Shown one piece after another: positions 15,358-23,143 of a DNA stretch of 53,872 nt. The position numbers were made by a program, and so were the translations under genes. This DNA comes from DASWTL01 sp966250385 (GTDB lineage Bacteria > Bacteroidota > Bacteroidia > Sphingobacteriales > Sphingobacteriaceae), in contig CBINHC010000017.1 of the NCBI GenBank assembly GCA_966250385.1, positions 1 to 53,872 on the forward strand, written 5' to 3'. The number at the start of each line of letters is the position of its first letter. Within the stretch, counting starts at the first letter, position 1. Below the pieces are notes generated by a model that worked only from the letters and a program-made list of their open reading frames with translations, made no database searches and was not told the origin of the DNA.

Positions 15358-15951
15358 ATGACAGAACCATTTCAATCCTTTTACAAGTTTTTGCAGACCA
15401 TAGCTGTTTTCAGTAAAAGTGAGTTCGATAAAAGCTTAAGCTCTTTTCAATTGAAAACGCTTGAAAAAGATGAAAATTGGATAAAAAAAGGCACTACTTG
15501 TCGTGAGATAGCATTTATTAAATCCGGAATGCTTCGTTCTTTTTATCATGATTCAAATGGTAATGAAGTTACTTCCTGCTTTTGTGTCTCCGGCCAAATG
15601 TCTACTTCCTTCAAAAGCTTTATTACTCAGAGTTCGTCACACTTAACTATTGTAGCTGTTGAACGAAGCGAACTGGTAACGATTAATTATTCAAGGCTTC
15701 AATCTCTTTATAAAAGTGTTCCAATATGGCAGGAAATAAACCGGCTCATTGCTGAAAAGGAGTATTTATCGTTGTGGAACTATGCTTATAGCCTTAACAC
15801 AGAAACCGCTATTCAAAAGTATCTGAGATTGCAGAAGGAACAGCCCTATATTTTGCAGAAAGCAGCCGTGCAAGATGTCGCTTCTTATTTGGGTATTACT
15901 CGTGAAACATTAAGCCGAATCAGAAAAAAGATTGCCTCACAAATTATGTGA
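15358..15951 (+). CDS. Crp/Fnr family transcriptional regulator
   Basis: The 197-residue protein has an N-terminal cyclic-nucleotide-binding-like barrel (residues 20-115: CREIAFIKSGMLRSFYHDSNGNEVTSCF) and a C-terminal helix-turn-helix (AAVQDVASYLGITRETLSRIRKKI). It is typical of Bacteroidota Crp-like regulators whose ligand is unknown. ATG 15358 gives the standard length; the frame extends further upstream from a TTG, without family support. It is 94 bp after the ars operon. The adjacent membrane protein gene is likely its partner or target. Confidence 0.85.
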   Translation: MTEPFQSFYKFLQTIAVFSKSEFDKSLSSFQLKTLEKDENWIKKGTTCREIAFIKSGMLRSFYHDSNGNEVTSCFCVSGQMSTSFKSFITQSSSHLTIVAVERSELVTINYSRLQSLYKSVPIWQEINRLIAEKEYLSLWNYAYSLNTETAIQKYLRLQKEQPYILQKAAVQDVASYLGITRETLSRIRKKIASQIM

Positions 15952-16002
15952 CAAATGTCAAACGGCATCTGTATGTCTCCGGCTAACTTTGAAATAAAAG
16001 AA

Positions 16003-16572
16003 ATGGAAACAGGATTTATAATTTTAATGGTGCTAATGATTCTATTCGGGGTGTTGGCTACTTATGATGGGATTTATCTACATATTTTCAAATACCGCCT
16101 TTACGAGCAACCAGAAAGCAGGTTCGAACATCTGACTCATACAATAAGAGCTGTTTTATTTCCAGTCATACTATATTTTCTATACCTTGAAAATTCTGTT
16201 TCCTCCTTTTATCTGGGACTAGCTTTCGTCAGCCTTGATATCATAACCCTTGGCTTCGATGCTTACATGGAAAAAGACAGCAGAGCTTTTATGGGTGGAT
16301 TACCGCGCTGGGAATACATCATACACCTATTTGTAAACGGGTTCCATTTCGCAGCAATAGCGGTGTTCCTTGTTTTAAAAGTCGATTTTACAGCGAACGG
16401 ATACCAACTCCATGCGACATTTCCAGAAACATCTGCTTATAATGATTTCATATGGTTGATTGAAAACCTGATTCCAGGAGGAATATTCATGGGACTATTA
16501 CATGTTTTTGTATGCTTTAAAAGACCTGCTTTGATTTTTAACAAATTCAGAAGCAGGGTAAATTGCTGTTAG
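16003..16572 (+). CDS. integral membrane protein, unknown
   Basis: The 189-residue product has about five membrane helices (near residues 4-25, 48-65, 67-87, 105-127 and 155-175) and ends in a short tail with NCC. The segment TYDGIYLHIFKYRLYEQPESRFEHLTHTIRA lies between the first two helices. I do not recognise the family. I chose ATG 16003 because the N-terminus then begins at the first helix; an earlier ATG at 15955 overlaps the end of the Crp gene more closely. Co-transcription with the Crp-type regulator is likely. Confidence 0.65.
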   Translation: METGFIILMVLMILFGVLATYDGIYLHIFKYRLYEQPESRFEHLTHTIRAVLFPVILYFLYLENSVSSFYLGLAFVSLDIITLGFDAYMEKDSRAFMGGLPRWEYIIHLFVNGFHFAAIAVFLVLKVDFTANGYQLHATFPETSAYNDFIWLIENLIPGGIFMGLLHVFVCFKRPALIFNKFRSRVNCC

Positions 16573-16591
16573 TATAGGTAATACATCTGAA

Positions 16592-16740
16592 ATGAATGCT
16601 CTTATTATTTATGCCCATCTGGAATCGAAATCCTTAAAGGGAACGTTAAAGGACGTGCAGTCAGGGTGCTGAAAGAGGGCTACGAAGTTCAAGTTTCTGA
16701 TTTATATACAATGAATAGGAAGGCCGCTTGGAGATATTAA
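16592..16740 (+). pseudogene. remnant of a flavodoxin-fold NAD(P)H oxidoreductase
   Basis: Starting at ATG 16592, one frame reads MNALIIYAHLESKSLKG, and a second frame from about 16667 reads VLKEGYEVQVSDLYTMNRKA. Together these match the N-terminus of NQO1/MdaB-type quinone reductases (xxLIIYAHPxxKSF...GHEVxVSDLY). The frame is broken between the two parts and the remaining 150 or so residues are missing. It is a decayed fragment between the membrane protein and the convergent mer-type genes. Confidence 0.65.
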
Positions 16741-16753
16741 AGGGTTAGAAAAA

Positions 16754-16969
16754 TTAACAGCAGGAATTCCCTTCCTGGATCGGAGGACAAGGTACGCTTC
16801 CGTAGCTGCAAAACACACAGCAATCTCCAGGGAGTGGTTTTAATCGAGTTTTACAGTTCTCGCAAGCATAAAAGTACTGGCAGGCGTCTGTCGGCATTAC
16901 TTCCTCTCTGCTATATCCGCAATGGGGGCACGTAATCGTTGAGTGTAACTGAATTTCCTTTGCCATCAT
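16754..16969 (-). CDS. GDCCVxC domain protein
   Basis: The 71-residue protein has three metal-binding-like cysteine groups: TCPHCGYS, YACENC and the signature PGDCCVFCSYGSVPCPP, plus a final CC. GDCCVxC proteins (some of them selenoproteins) are known next to merT genes; their role is probably binding of Hg(II) or a related soft metal. It overlaps the merTP gene by 4 bp and is the last gene of the minus-strand operon. Confidence 0.85.
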   Translation of the reverse strand: MMAKEIQLHSTITCPHCGYSREEVMPTDACQYFYACENCKTRLKPLPGDCCVFCSYGSVPCPPIQEGNSCC

Positions 16970-17577
16970 TTACTTTTTAACTTAATGTCCGTTGCCTGAT
17001 ATCCGGTTTGGCTAATTTTTGCCCGTAAGCTATCTACTGAAACCTTCTTAGGGTCATAACTTACCGTTGTTTGTGCTTTTTCATAAGAACTGGAGCTTTT
17101 AGCTACACCAGGGACCTCAGAAATGGCTCCGTCAATATGCTTCGTACAAGCTTCACAACTCATTCCTTTAACAGAAAAAACGACAGACTTCAGCTCGCTT
17201 TGCTGCATCGCTATAGTGCTTTGTGGTGCAGGAGCTTCATATAAAGCCGATGCATAATAAGGGAAAGTAAGCAGTAGGGCTGAAGCAAGCGTGATTACTA
17301 CTAGTGATTTTTTCGATTCCATAAATGATTCTTTAGGCTCACACTCACAGTTTTCTTCTTTTGGTTTACCAAATAACTTCTGGTGCCATAGGAAGACGAG
17401 CACGGCCAGGGTAAGGGCTATTAATACAGGGCGGAAAGGCTCTATCCATGAGAAAGTAGAAGCTAAACCTGAAACACCAGTAAAAAGAGCTAAAATGGGG
17501 GTAATGCAGCACATAGATGCTGCTAAGGCTGTTAACAGCCCAGCTCCTACTATTCCTGATTTCTCTTTTGTTTTCAT
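16966..17577 (-). CDS. merTP: mercuric transport protein MerTP (MerT fused to MerP-like HMA domain)
   Basis: This 203-residue fusion has three membrane helices with the MerT motif SMCCITP (Cys23-Cys24) in the first. A periplasmic linker follows (CECEPK lies between helices 2 and 3), and a C-terminal heavy-metal-associated domain has the metal site GMSCEACTKHI near residue 140. It should take Hg(II) from the periplasm to the cytoplasm. In known mer operons this feeds MerA, but no mercuric reductase is encoded here. It overlaps both neighbours by 4 bp, so the operon is tightly coupled. Confidence 0.92.
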   Translation of the reverse strand: MKTKEKSGIVGAGLLTALAASMCCITPILALFTGVSGLASTFSWIEPFRPVLIALTLAVLVFLWHQKLFGKPKEENCECEPKESFMESKKSLVVITLASALLLTFPYYASALYEAPAPQSTIAMQQSELKSVVFSVKGMSCEACTKHIDGAISEVPGVAKSSSSYEKAQTTVSYDPKKVSVDSLRAKISQTGYQATDIKLKSK

Positions 17578-17954
17578 AACTGTTCTGCTTTTTTAATTGA
17601 AGCTGTCATATGTGTAAATAGGGGTTCTAATAATTCCAGGTGGCTGTGCTCCAAAGAGTAGAATATGGTTTGAGCTACTTTACGGGCTTTTATGATTCCT
17701 CCTTCTTTCAATTTCCGTAAATGCTGTGAAATGGCAGGAATACTCATGCTTAATATATCAGCCAGGTCACAAGGACATAGCTCCCCCTCTTCCTTTAAAA
17801 GGAACAGGATTTTTAGTCGTACTTCGTTTCCGGCAAGCGTCAGAATATTGCTGAGTCCTGAAAATATAACTTGGTTCGCCTGTAAAAGTTCTTTGCACCC
17901 TTTTATCTGACTGCCATCTGCTAGAACTCGTATACACCTCTCCTGAATTTCCAT
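17574..17954 (-). CDS. ArsR/SmtB family metal-responsive repressor of the mer-type operon
   Basis: The 126-residue repressor has the metal-site motif ELCPCDLADIL and the recognition helix IPAISQHLRKLKEGGII. An N-terminal extension with Cys residues (ERCIRVLADGSQIKGCKELLQ) is like CadC-type members. It should repress the operon until Hg(II) or another thiophilic metal binds. It is the first gene of the operon and overlaps merTP by 4 bp. Its promoter must lie in the gap 17955-18130, next to the transposon's right end. Confidence 0.9.
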   Translation of the reverse strand: MEIQERCIRVLADGSQIKGCKELLQANQVIFSGLSNILTLAGNEVRLKILFLLKEEGELCPCDLADILSMSIPAISQHLRKLKEGGIIKARKVAQTIFYSLEHSHLELLEPLFTHMTASIKKAEQL

Positions 17955-18036
17955 GGATACAAATGTATAAAAACGTATTTAAGCAAATGCTTAAATAATG
18001 ATTTCAATACAAAAATGATTTCCAAACCAGGATGAT

Positions 18037-18130
18037 TGCCCAGCTAAAGTGCCAAATTTCCGATAAAACTAAGTGCTATTTTACTAATAAAACTCACAGC
18101 ATTAGCAGAAAATGAACTTTCTGACTTACA
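18037..18130 (-). repeat. candidate right end of the Tn552-like transposon
   Basis: Read on the minus strand from 18130, the end begins TGTAAG and contains units of 24 bp: GCTGTGAGTTTTATTAG, GCACTTAGTTTTATCGG and GCACTTTAGCTGGG, each starting GC and spaced 24 bp. The inner part aligns with the left end at 7255-7300. Such repeats are typical transposase-binding sites of Tn7/Tn5053-type elements. Confidence 0.55.
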
Positions 18131-18189
18131 CTTTAGCTTTACACTTAATCAAATTACATTATATTTACACCGGGACGTTTAATTGTCAA

Positions 18190-18801
18190 ATGATAGTCGG
18201 ATACGCCAGAGTTTCAAAACAGGAACAGAACTACAACCTTCAAGTAGATGAGTTCAAAAAATTAGGGTGCAATAGGATCTTTATTGAGAAGGTAAGTGGG
18301 GCGGCTAAAGAGCGCCCGGAATTTCAAAAGATGCTCCATATCCTTAGGCCCGGCGATACAGTTGTTGTTTGGGACACGAGCCGTTTAGGTCGTACAATGA
18401 TTGAAATGGTTCTGCTGGTGGAACGGTGGATTAAAGAGGGTATACAATTCAAATCCATTCAAGAACCATTCATTGATACAACTACAGAGATGGGAGAGAT
18501 GATCTTCAAGTTCTTTAGCGTCTTAGCGGAGGGTGAGCGTAAACGTATTATTCGTAGAACAAAGGAAGGGATTGCTGCTGCCAAAGCCAGAGGACGGATC
18601 GGAGGGCGACCGAAAGGTTTAACCGAAAAGGCAAAGAGCAAAGCTTCAACTGTGGCTATTCTTTACAAAGAGGGAAAGTCCATAAATGAGATTCGAGAAC
18701 ATCTAGGAATTGGAAGTAATACGACTATCTACAACTATTTAAGGCATGAAGGAATTGAGATTGACAGCTGGCGAGGATCTCGACATGGGAAGTTGGGTTG
18801 A
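18190..18801 (+). CDS. serine resolvase, probably plasmid-encoded
   Basis: The 203-residue resolvase has an intact active site (IVGYARVSKQEQNYNLQ, with Ser9), SRLGRTMIE, IDTTTEMGEMI and GRIGGRPKGLTEKAKSK, then a C-terminal helix-turn-helix (SINEIREHLGIGSNTTIYNYL). I chose ATG 18190; the upstream in-frame ATG adds 26 atypical residues. It would resolve plasmid multimers at a res site just upstream. The right end of the transposon lies 60 bp before the start, suggesting that the transposon has interrupted the res site. It is related to the degenerate protein at 7319-7939. Confidence 0.9.
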   Translation: MIVGYARVSKQEQNYNLQVDEFKKLGCNRIFIEKVSGAAKERPEFQKMLHILRPGDTVVVWDTSRLGRTMIEMVLLVERWIKEGIQFKSIQEPFIDTTTEMGEMIFKFFSVLAEGERKRIIRRTKEGIAAAKARGRIGGRPKGLTEKAKSKASTVAILYKEGKSINEIREHLGIGSNTTIYNYLRHEGIEIDSWRGSRHGKLG

Positions 18802-18849
18802 AGCAGGACTTTGCATTGAAGCACGCGACTCTACCCCTATATTTATAGG

Positions 18850-19671
18850 ATGAGAATATCAGAATACACCGTTAAATCTCTTGCAAAAGCCGCATGTGGT
18901 GACGCTCGGTATACCCCATACCTGTCAGGCCCCGATTTAGTTTTCTTTTTCAATAAGTACGGATTTGAGGATGTTTACGCGCAGGGGTTCCCTTCGAGAT
19001 GGAAATATGCAGAGGATAAGATCAGGGAGCTAAATGGCTCCCCTCATTTAAAAACTTTAATAGAGGATATAGTAGACCCGAGACGATTTCATATCGGCCA
19101 CGCTGTGTTAGACATAAGCGCTGACGATGCGGTATTAAAGATCAATGAATTTCTGAAATTTGATAGCCTGGAGCTGAGGAAAGTCGGTAATTTCTTCAAA
19201 TTATTCAACACGTCGGGTGCCCTTATTGAAGCCGAATCTATCAAAAAGGTCGATCACGAGTTCATTGGAGAGCAGCTTATGAAGTGCCAGAGGAAGATAG
19301 TAGAAGAGGACTACAATGGAGCTATTACGAACGCCCGATCACTCGTCGAAGCAATTTTTATAGAGATCATTGAACGGCACGAAAAGCAAGAAATCAAGAA
19401 CGATGGAAACTTAGATGCACTTTGGAGTCGGGTGAAGAAGATTATGAAGCTTGAGGTTCAGAAGGAAACATTGCCAGACTACGTTTTTCAGATCTTAGCG
19501 GGAATAGATACCTGTTTGAAAGGCTTTGCTGGACTGAGCAATAATGGCGGGGATCGGCATGCAACAAAGTTCATAACCAGGAAGCATCATGCAAGACTAG
19601 CAGTGAACCTTTCGATGACAATCGCTGATTTCCTAGTTGATAGTTGGAACTTTCAAAACCACACGAAATAA
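18850..19671 (+). CDS. abortive infection family protein (Abi_C-type C-terminus)
   Basis: The 273-residue protein has an N-terminal region of unknown function and a C-terminal HEPN-like helical domain: DYNGAITNARSLVEAIFIEIIE, then LAGIDTCLKGFAGLSNNGGDRHA and HHARLAVNLSMTIADFLVD. The pattern of NARSLVE and a G-x-x-G-D-x-H-A segment is that of the abortive-infection C-terminal family (AbiJ-related). Such proteins may act as RNases that shut down phage-infected cells. It lies 49 bp after the resolvase and begins a defence-like cluster reaching to 23133. Confidence 0.8.
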   Translation: MRISEYTVKSLAKAACGDARYTPYLSGPDLVFFFNKYGFEDVYAQGFPSRWKYAEDKIRELNGSPHLKTLIEDIVDPRRFHIGHAVLDISADDAVLKINEFLKFDSLELRKVGNFFKLFNTSGALIEAESIKKVDHEFIGEQLMKCQRKIVEEDYNGAITNARSLVEAIFIEIIERHEKQEIKNDGNLDALWSRVKKIMKLEVQKETLPDYVFQILAGIDTCLKGFAGLSNNGGDRHATKFITRKHHARLAVNLSMTIADFLVDSWNFQNHTK

Positions 19672-19814
19672 GCGAGACTACTCGGAATATAACAAGGCAT
19701 GAGGCAGGGAATGATCACTCTTACTTCGGCCAACCGAAACCAGCCGTAACGATATTCTAAGGAATGCTGAATCAAAACGCTCCGCTGAAGGTGGCAGGAC
19801 TTTTCCTGTTGATT

Positions 19815-20030
19815 TCATTTTCGAAAATTATTTCCGCCGAATAATCCGATCATGGCCATTAAAAGGTTGGAGAGTATCGAGCTGGTACTTTCCGGCAAAT
19901 CGCCTACGACACAGGTCATGATGACCAAGGCGAGTAGTGTTACAATGAAAAGCACAGCAATAATAATATTAACTGTATGCTTTCCAGTCAGCTTGTCAAG
20001 TTTGCTCATGCTTCGATTGGTATTATTCAT
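19815..20030 (-). CDS. small membrane protein, uncertain
   Basis: A 71-residue product has a basic N-terminus (MNNTNRSMSKLDKLTGKH), one clear membrane helix (VNIIIAVLFIVTLLALVIMTCVV) and a second short hydrophobic stretch near the C-terminus (LLMAMIGLFGG). It is on the minus strand between plus-strand genes. The hydrophobic patterning is better than in the overlapping plus-strand frame at 19852, but no family is recognised. It could be a small inner-membrane protein of the defence cluster or a chance frame. Confidence 0.4.
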   Translation of the reverse strand: MNNTNRSMSKLDKLTGKHTVNIIIAVLFIVTLLALVIMTCVVGDLPESTSSILSNLLMAMIGLFGGNNFRK

Positions 20031-20387
20031 TCGGCGTTTCTCGCGTTATATCGGTTTTGTCAAGTAAAAGTCCGTTGTTGATATTTTAATCAATTGCCGA
20101 ATCTGCGCCGGATTTGAAGTCATTATACTTGGAATTGGTTCATCGTTTCACTAAGCTTCATCTTTTTTTGAAATTGGTAAACGACAGGAGAGATTTATCA
20201 GTGATCAGGAGTTTGGCCGCCTCATTATGGATCTGCCAGGCGTGTTTCTATTACATTAAACCTCTGATTTTTGTGTCCTTTGGAAATGTGGGCTTTTATG
20301 TTATATTTATAGCGCTCACAAGGCGCTAAATACCCACTAGGACGGTGGTTGTCAAGCTAAAGGGTTGACACAACTTATCACCGTACT
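20031..20387. other. non-coding region with an inverted repeat before 20388
   Basis: No gene is well supported. A 71-codon plus-strand frame at 20114 lacks any recognisable feature. At 20349-20375 TTGTCAA and TTGACACAA form an inverted repeat 12 bp before the next start codon, which may be an operator. Confidence 0.4.
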
Positions 20388-20792
20388 ATGTTCGCTATCC
20401 TCAGAAGACTCAAAAACCTGTTTAATAATCCGGTTGTCAGGAAAGAATCGACAGAACTTTACAATTCTTCTAAGCTGGCTTTAGAAACTCACTATCTAAA
20501 CAAGCCGGTAGCAGAAGCCACTGCATCACTGGCCACATCGGCCGCCGCACTTGTTGCCTCACTAAACGGAGCTGACAACTCTAGTATGAGAATCGGGGTT
20601 CTGCTGGTCATAAAAACAACAGATATAACGGGCAAAGTCACTATCGTTAGCGAAACGCTTTCGCCTGAGTTAGCAGATATATTTGACAAGAATCCTGACC
20701 TGGTTGGTGACCCCGATATCACGTTATCCGCCTTGAAAAATTTAAGACCTCCATCGAACGGATTAGTTCATAACGGCATTGACACCTCGTAA
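20388..20792 (+). CDS. hypothetical protein, 134 aa
   Basis: The 134-residue product starts with a basic amphipathic helix (MFAILRRLKNLFNNP) and has an alanine-rich middle (ATASLATSAAALVASLNGAD) followed by a beta-rich part (IGVLLVIKTTDITGKVTIVSETLS). There is no signal peptide. I do not recognise a family. It lies between two defence-type genes and is preceded by an inverted repeat, so it may belong to the same island. Confidence 0.5.
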   Translation: MFAILRRLKNLFNNPVVRKESTELYNSSKLALETHYLNKPVAEATASLATSAAALVASLNGADNSSMRIGVLLVIKTTDITGKVTIVSETLSPELADIFDKNPDLVGDPDITLSALKNLRPPSNGLVHNGIDTS

Positions 20793-20846
20793 CTCCGTTC
20801 CTTTTGGAAATATCTTTTTCAGTATAAAAGAGCGACCTTCATTGTC

Positions 20847-21494
20847 ATGAAATTACTTTTTGTCGACGAAGAACCATTAGAACCATCTCTGGCAGTATTT
20901 AGAGAAAATGAAAAACTGCTTTTACAAAGCTTTCGGAACATGTGGATGGCAGGAAATGCATTATTTCATCTAGATTTTTACATTCAAGGGATAGTAAATC
21001 GTTCTCTCTCACTTCTGTATGGGTTTGAAACCGTACTACTGTCTAGAAACTTTATTACGGCCGCCCACTTAGTAAGACCCCATTTGGACAATTTCCTTCG
21101 CTTGTATGCGGCTTGGTTAGTCGAACACCCCCACGACTTTGCTGCAAGGGTGATGGCTGGCGAACAAGTGAATAAGCTTAAATGTCGAGAGAAAAAATTC
21201 CTTACCGATGCGTATCTGAAGGTTAAAGCTACCCGGGAATATCCTTGGATTAAAAACGTATATGAAGAGACTTCGGGCTTTATACATTTTAGCAGAAAAC
21301 AGGTATTCTCAGGGATGAAAATAAAAGATAAGCAGCAGGGAATCGTGTCAGGGAACCTGAGTAGATACGATGTTAATGTTTCTATTGGCGCCAGGCTAGA
21401 AGCTCTTGAGTGCATGACAGAAATTACAAGCTGTATAATCGGCCTTATTGATGGCTACGCATCAGCGAAGCTTTCTAAACAGCCACACATTTAG
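20847..21494 (+). CDS. helical hypothetical protein, DUF5677-like
   Basis: The 215-residue protein is mostly helical and has no membrane segment. Its core (LYGFETVLLSRNFITAAHLVRPHLDNFLRLYAAWLVEH) resembles the helical repeats of DUF5677 and other HEPN-like proteins often found in defence islands, and HFSRKQVF with a histidine may be part of an active or structural site. The resemblance is only by eye. It starts 54 bp after the preceding gene. The neighbours (Abi_C and TIGR02391 families) support a defence-related role. Confidence 0.5.
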   Translation: MKLLFVDEEPLEPSLAVFRENEKLLLQSFRNMWMAGNALFHLDFYIQGIVNRSLSLLYGFETVLLSRNFITAAHLVRPHLDNFLRLYAAWLVEHPHDFAARVMAGEQVNKLKCREKKFLTDAYLKVKATREYPWIKNVYEETSGFIHFSRKQVFSGMKIKDKQQGIVSGNLSRYDVNVSIGARLEALECMTEITSCIIGLIDGYASAKLSKQPHI

Positions 21495-21645
21495 TTATTC
21501 TTTTTTATACCTTGGCAGAGAAACTTCTAATCTCGTTACCATATACAGTTGAATAAAGGCTGTTTTCGAAGATCATGGGAACTTGCAGCTATCTTACAGA
21601 ACTAGAGCTGGAGAGAATTAATGAAGTGACTCTAAAAAAGCTATA

Positions 21646-22446
21646 ATGAGCGTCACCAGGCAACGTACTATACAATCGTATCATTTAGAGGCCCTATGTA
21701 AGACCATCGCGGATACCGCGGGAGGTCTCACAAATTCTGAAATCGGAAAAATCTTGGCCGATGTGGGAATTCCTGATAAGGAACCAGGAGCAACAAAGTG
21801 GGTTAGAGTATACAATGCATTCGTCGGATCTCAGAATAAACACCAGTGTTCAAATCAGGTGTTACAATTTCTAATTCACGCAATGCAGCCTTCACGATAT
21901 GTTGGTAGGGAGGATCTCTTCCATTCCAGGCTACACGAATTGAATCAGAGACTCTCTTTTATTGGTTGGGAAATATCTGAGAGGGGAACACTTATGAAGG
22001 TTCAATCCGCTACGACACTTTCGGAGGCGCAGCAGCGCGCCAGTCGTTTCAAAGTTAGACTCCAAAATAGGAATGTCCATCCGAAGCTAATAGAATACTG
22101 TAATGAAGAACTTCTAAAAGAGAACTACTTTCACTCGGTATTTGAAGGTGTAAAAAGCATTGCAGACCGGATCAGACAACGAACAGGTGTTTATGCAGAC
22201 GGAAATTCGTTAATTGAAACAGTATTTTCTACATCCAACCCGCTCATCCGAATAAATTTACTCCAAAATGAAACAGACAGAAGCGAGCATTTAGGACTAT
22301 CAAATACAATAAAAGGGCTGTTTGGGCTGATTAGAAATCCTACTGCTCATACTCCTAAAATCAAGTTCCCCATTGATGAAGAGGATGCCTTGGATATAAT
22401 GACCGTTATTTCGTACGTACATAAAAGGCTCGACAGAGAAATATAG
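21646..22446 (+). CDS. TIGR02391 family (Ymh-type) protein, abortive-infection-like
   Basis: The 266-residue protein ends with the TIGR02391 domain: NVHPKLIEYCNEELLKENYFHSVFEGVKSIADRIRQRTGVYADG, then EHLGLSNTIKGLFGLIRNPTAHTPK and DEEDALDIMTVISYVHKRLD. The RNPTAH segment with Arg and His is the HEPN-type R-x4-6-H motif, consistent with ribonuclease activity. The N-terminal 150 residues are of unknown type and may sense a trigger. It is part of the cluster with the Abi_C gene and HicAB, so a role in phage defence is likely though not shown. Confidence 0.85.
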   Translation: MSVTRQRTIQSYHLEALCKTIADTAGGLTNSEIGKILADVGIPDKEPGATKWVRVYNAFVGSQNKHQCSNQVLQFLIHAMQPSRYVGREDLFHSRLHELNQRLSFIGWEISERGTLMKVQSATTLSEAQQRASRFKVRLQNRNVHPKLIEYCNEELLKENYFHSVFEGVKSIADRIRQRTGVYADGNSLIETVFSTSNPLIRINLLQNETDRSEHLGLSNTIKGLFGLIRNPTAHTPKIKFPIDEEDALDIMTVISYVHKRLDREI

Positions 22447-22522
22447 CCGGGGGATATGGAGTTGTCTCAATGATATTGTCGAATAATTAATACTTTTGGT
22501 AGCATTTTTGCTACCTTTGATT

Positions 22523-22705
22523 ATGAAAGTAAGGGAAATGCTTCAGTTGTTAAAAGAGGATGGATGGGTAGAAAAAACCCAGAAAGGTAGCCACCTCCAA
22601 CTAGAGCATCCTTCTAAACCGGGCAAGGTTACCGTTCCGGTACATGGGGGCGATATTCCGAAAGGAACGTTGAACTCAATCTTAAAACAGGCAGGGCTTA
22701 AATAG
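22523..22705 (+). CDS. hicA: HicA family mRNA interferase toxin
   Basis: The 60-residue toxin matches HicA over its whole length: MKVREMLQLLKEDGW, KGSHLQLEHP and VTVPVHGGDIPKGTLNSILKQAGL. His24 in GSH is the catalytic histidine of the double-stranded RNA-binding-like fold, which cleaves mRNA. ATG 22523 is the family start; an earlier start is not supported. hicB follows 41 bp downstream. As a toxin-antitoxin pair it would stabilise the plasmid or serve phage defence. Confidence 0.93.
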   Translation: MKVREMLQLLKEDGWVEKTQKGSHLQLEHPSKPGKVTVPVHGGDIPKGTLNSILKQAGLK

Positions 22706-22746
22706 TCCTGTCCTGTTTACTTTAATTTTTAAAAGCCAAAAAAGCC

Positions 22747-23133
22747 ATGGAAAAGAAAGTTTTAGAATTAGTCATTGAGCGAGGCGAGAAGGGTGAGTTT
22801 TGGGGACGCGTAAGTTATAATGATAACTTGCTTACCGATTCAGCGCCTAGTATTGTGGAATTGGAATCCAAAGTCCTTGCGCTTTTGGAATCGTTTGAGA
22901 ATTTGTCTCCTGAGGAGATAGAGTTCTCTAAAACGTATGATGTGTATAGTCTATTTGAGGATTTTGACTTTATCAATATTTCGAAGTTTGCTAAGTTTAT
23001 TGAAATCAATCCTGGCCTATTGCGCCAATATGCTTCGGGTGTCAAAAATCCTTCAGAAAGTCAATTAAAACGTATTGTTGACGGCTTCCATGCAATTGCT
23101 AATAAAATGGAGCACGTTGATTTGGTAGTCTAA
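22747..23133 (+). CDS. hicB: HicB family antitoxin
   Basis: The 128-residue antitoxin has an N-terminal HicB fold (LELVIERGEKGEFWGRVSYNDNLLTDSAPSIVELESKV) and a C-terminal helix-turn-helix for DNA binding and autoregulation (NISKFAKFIEINPGLLRQYASGVKNPSESQLKRI). It should neutralise the HicA toxin encoded just upstream and repress the pair. The order hicA then hicB is the common one. Confidence 0.92.
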   Translation: MEKKVLELVIERGEKGEFWGRVSYNDNLLTDSAPSIVELESKVLALLESFENLSPEEIEFSKTYDVYSLFEDFDFINISKFAKFIEINPGLLRQYASGVKNPSESQLKRIVDGFHAIANKMEHVDLVV

Positions 23134-23143
23134 ATCTTATATA

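Larger units (their letters stand above)
7240..18130. mobile_element. Tn552/Tn5053-like transposon carrying arsenic and mercury-type genes
   Basis: The element is inferred from the transposition genes at 7319-10191, an intact resolvase at 10460, and inverted, repeat-containing ends at 7240 and 18130 that begin TGTAAG. Cargo between the transposase and the right end comprises the ars operon, a Crp regulator, a membrane protein and the merTP-type locus. The transposase (472 aa) and ATPase (about 278 aa) are close in size to those of Tn552. No TniQ gene is present. The right end lies 60 bp upstream of a resolvase start codon (18190), where a res site is expected, matching the known target preference of Tn552 and Tn5053. 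I could not find a clean 5-bp target duplication, so the ends are provisional. Confidence 0.6.

Noticed and set aside
7235..18136. Five-base target duplication of the transposon
   Set aside because: Candidate flanks (attag and tttag or cttta) do not match exactly at any boundary that I tried, so no duplication is claimed.
20114..20329. 71-codon plus-strand frame
   Set aside because: No recognisable features, and it ends just before an inverted repeat that looks regulatory.
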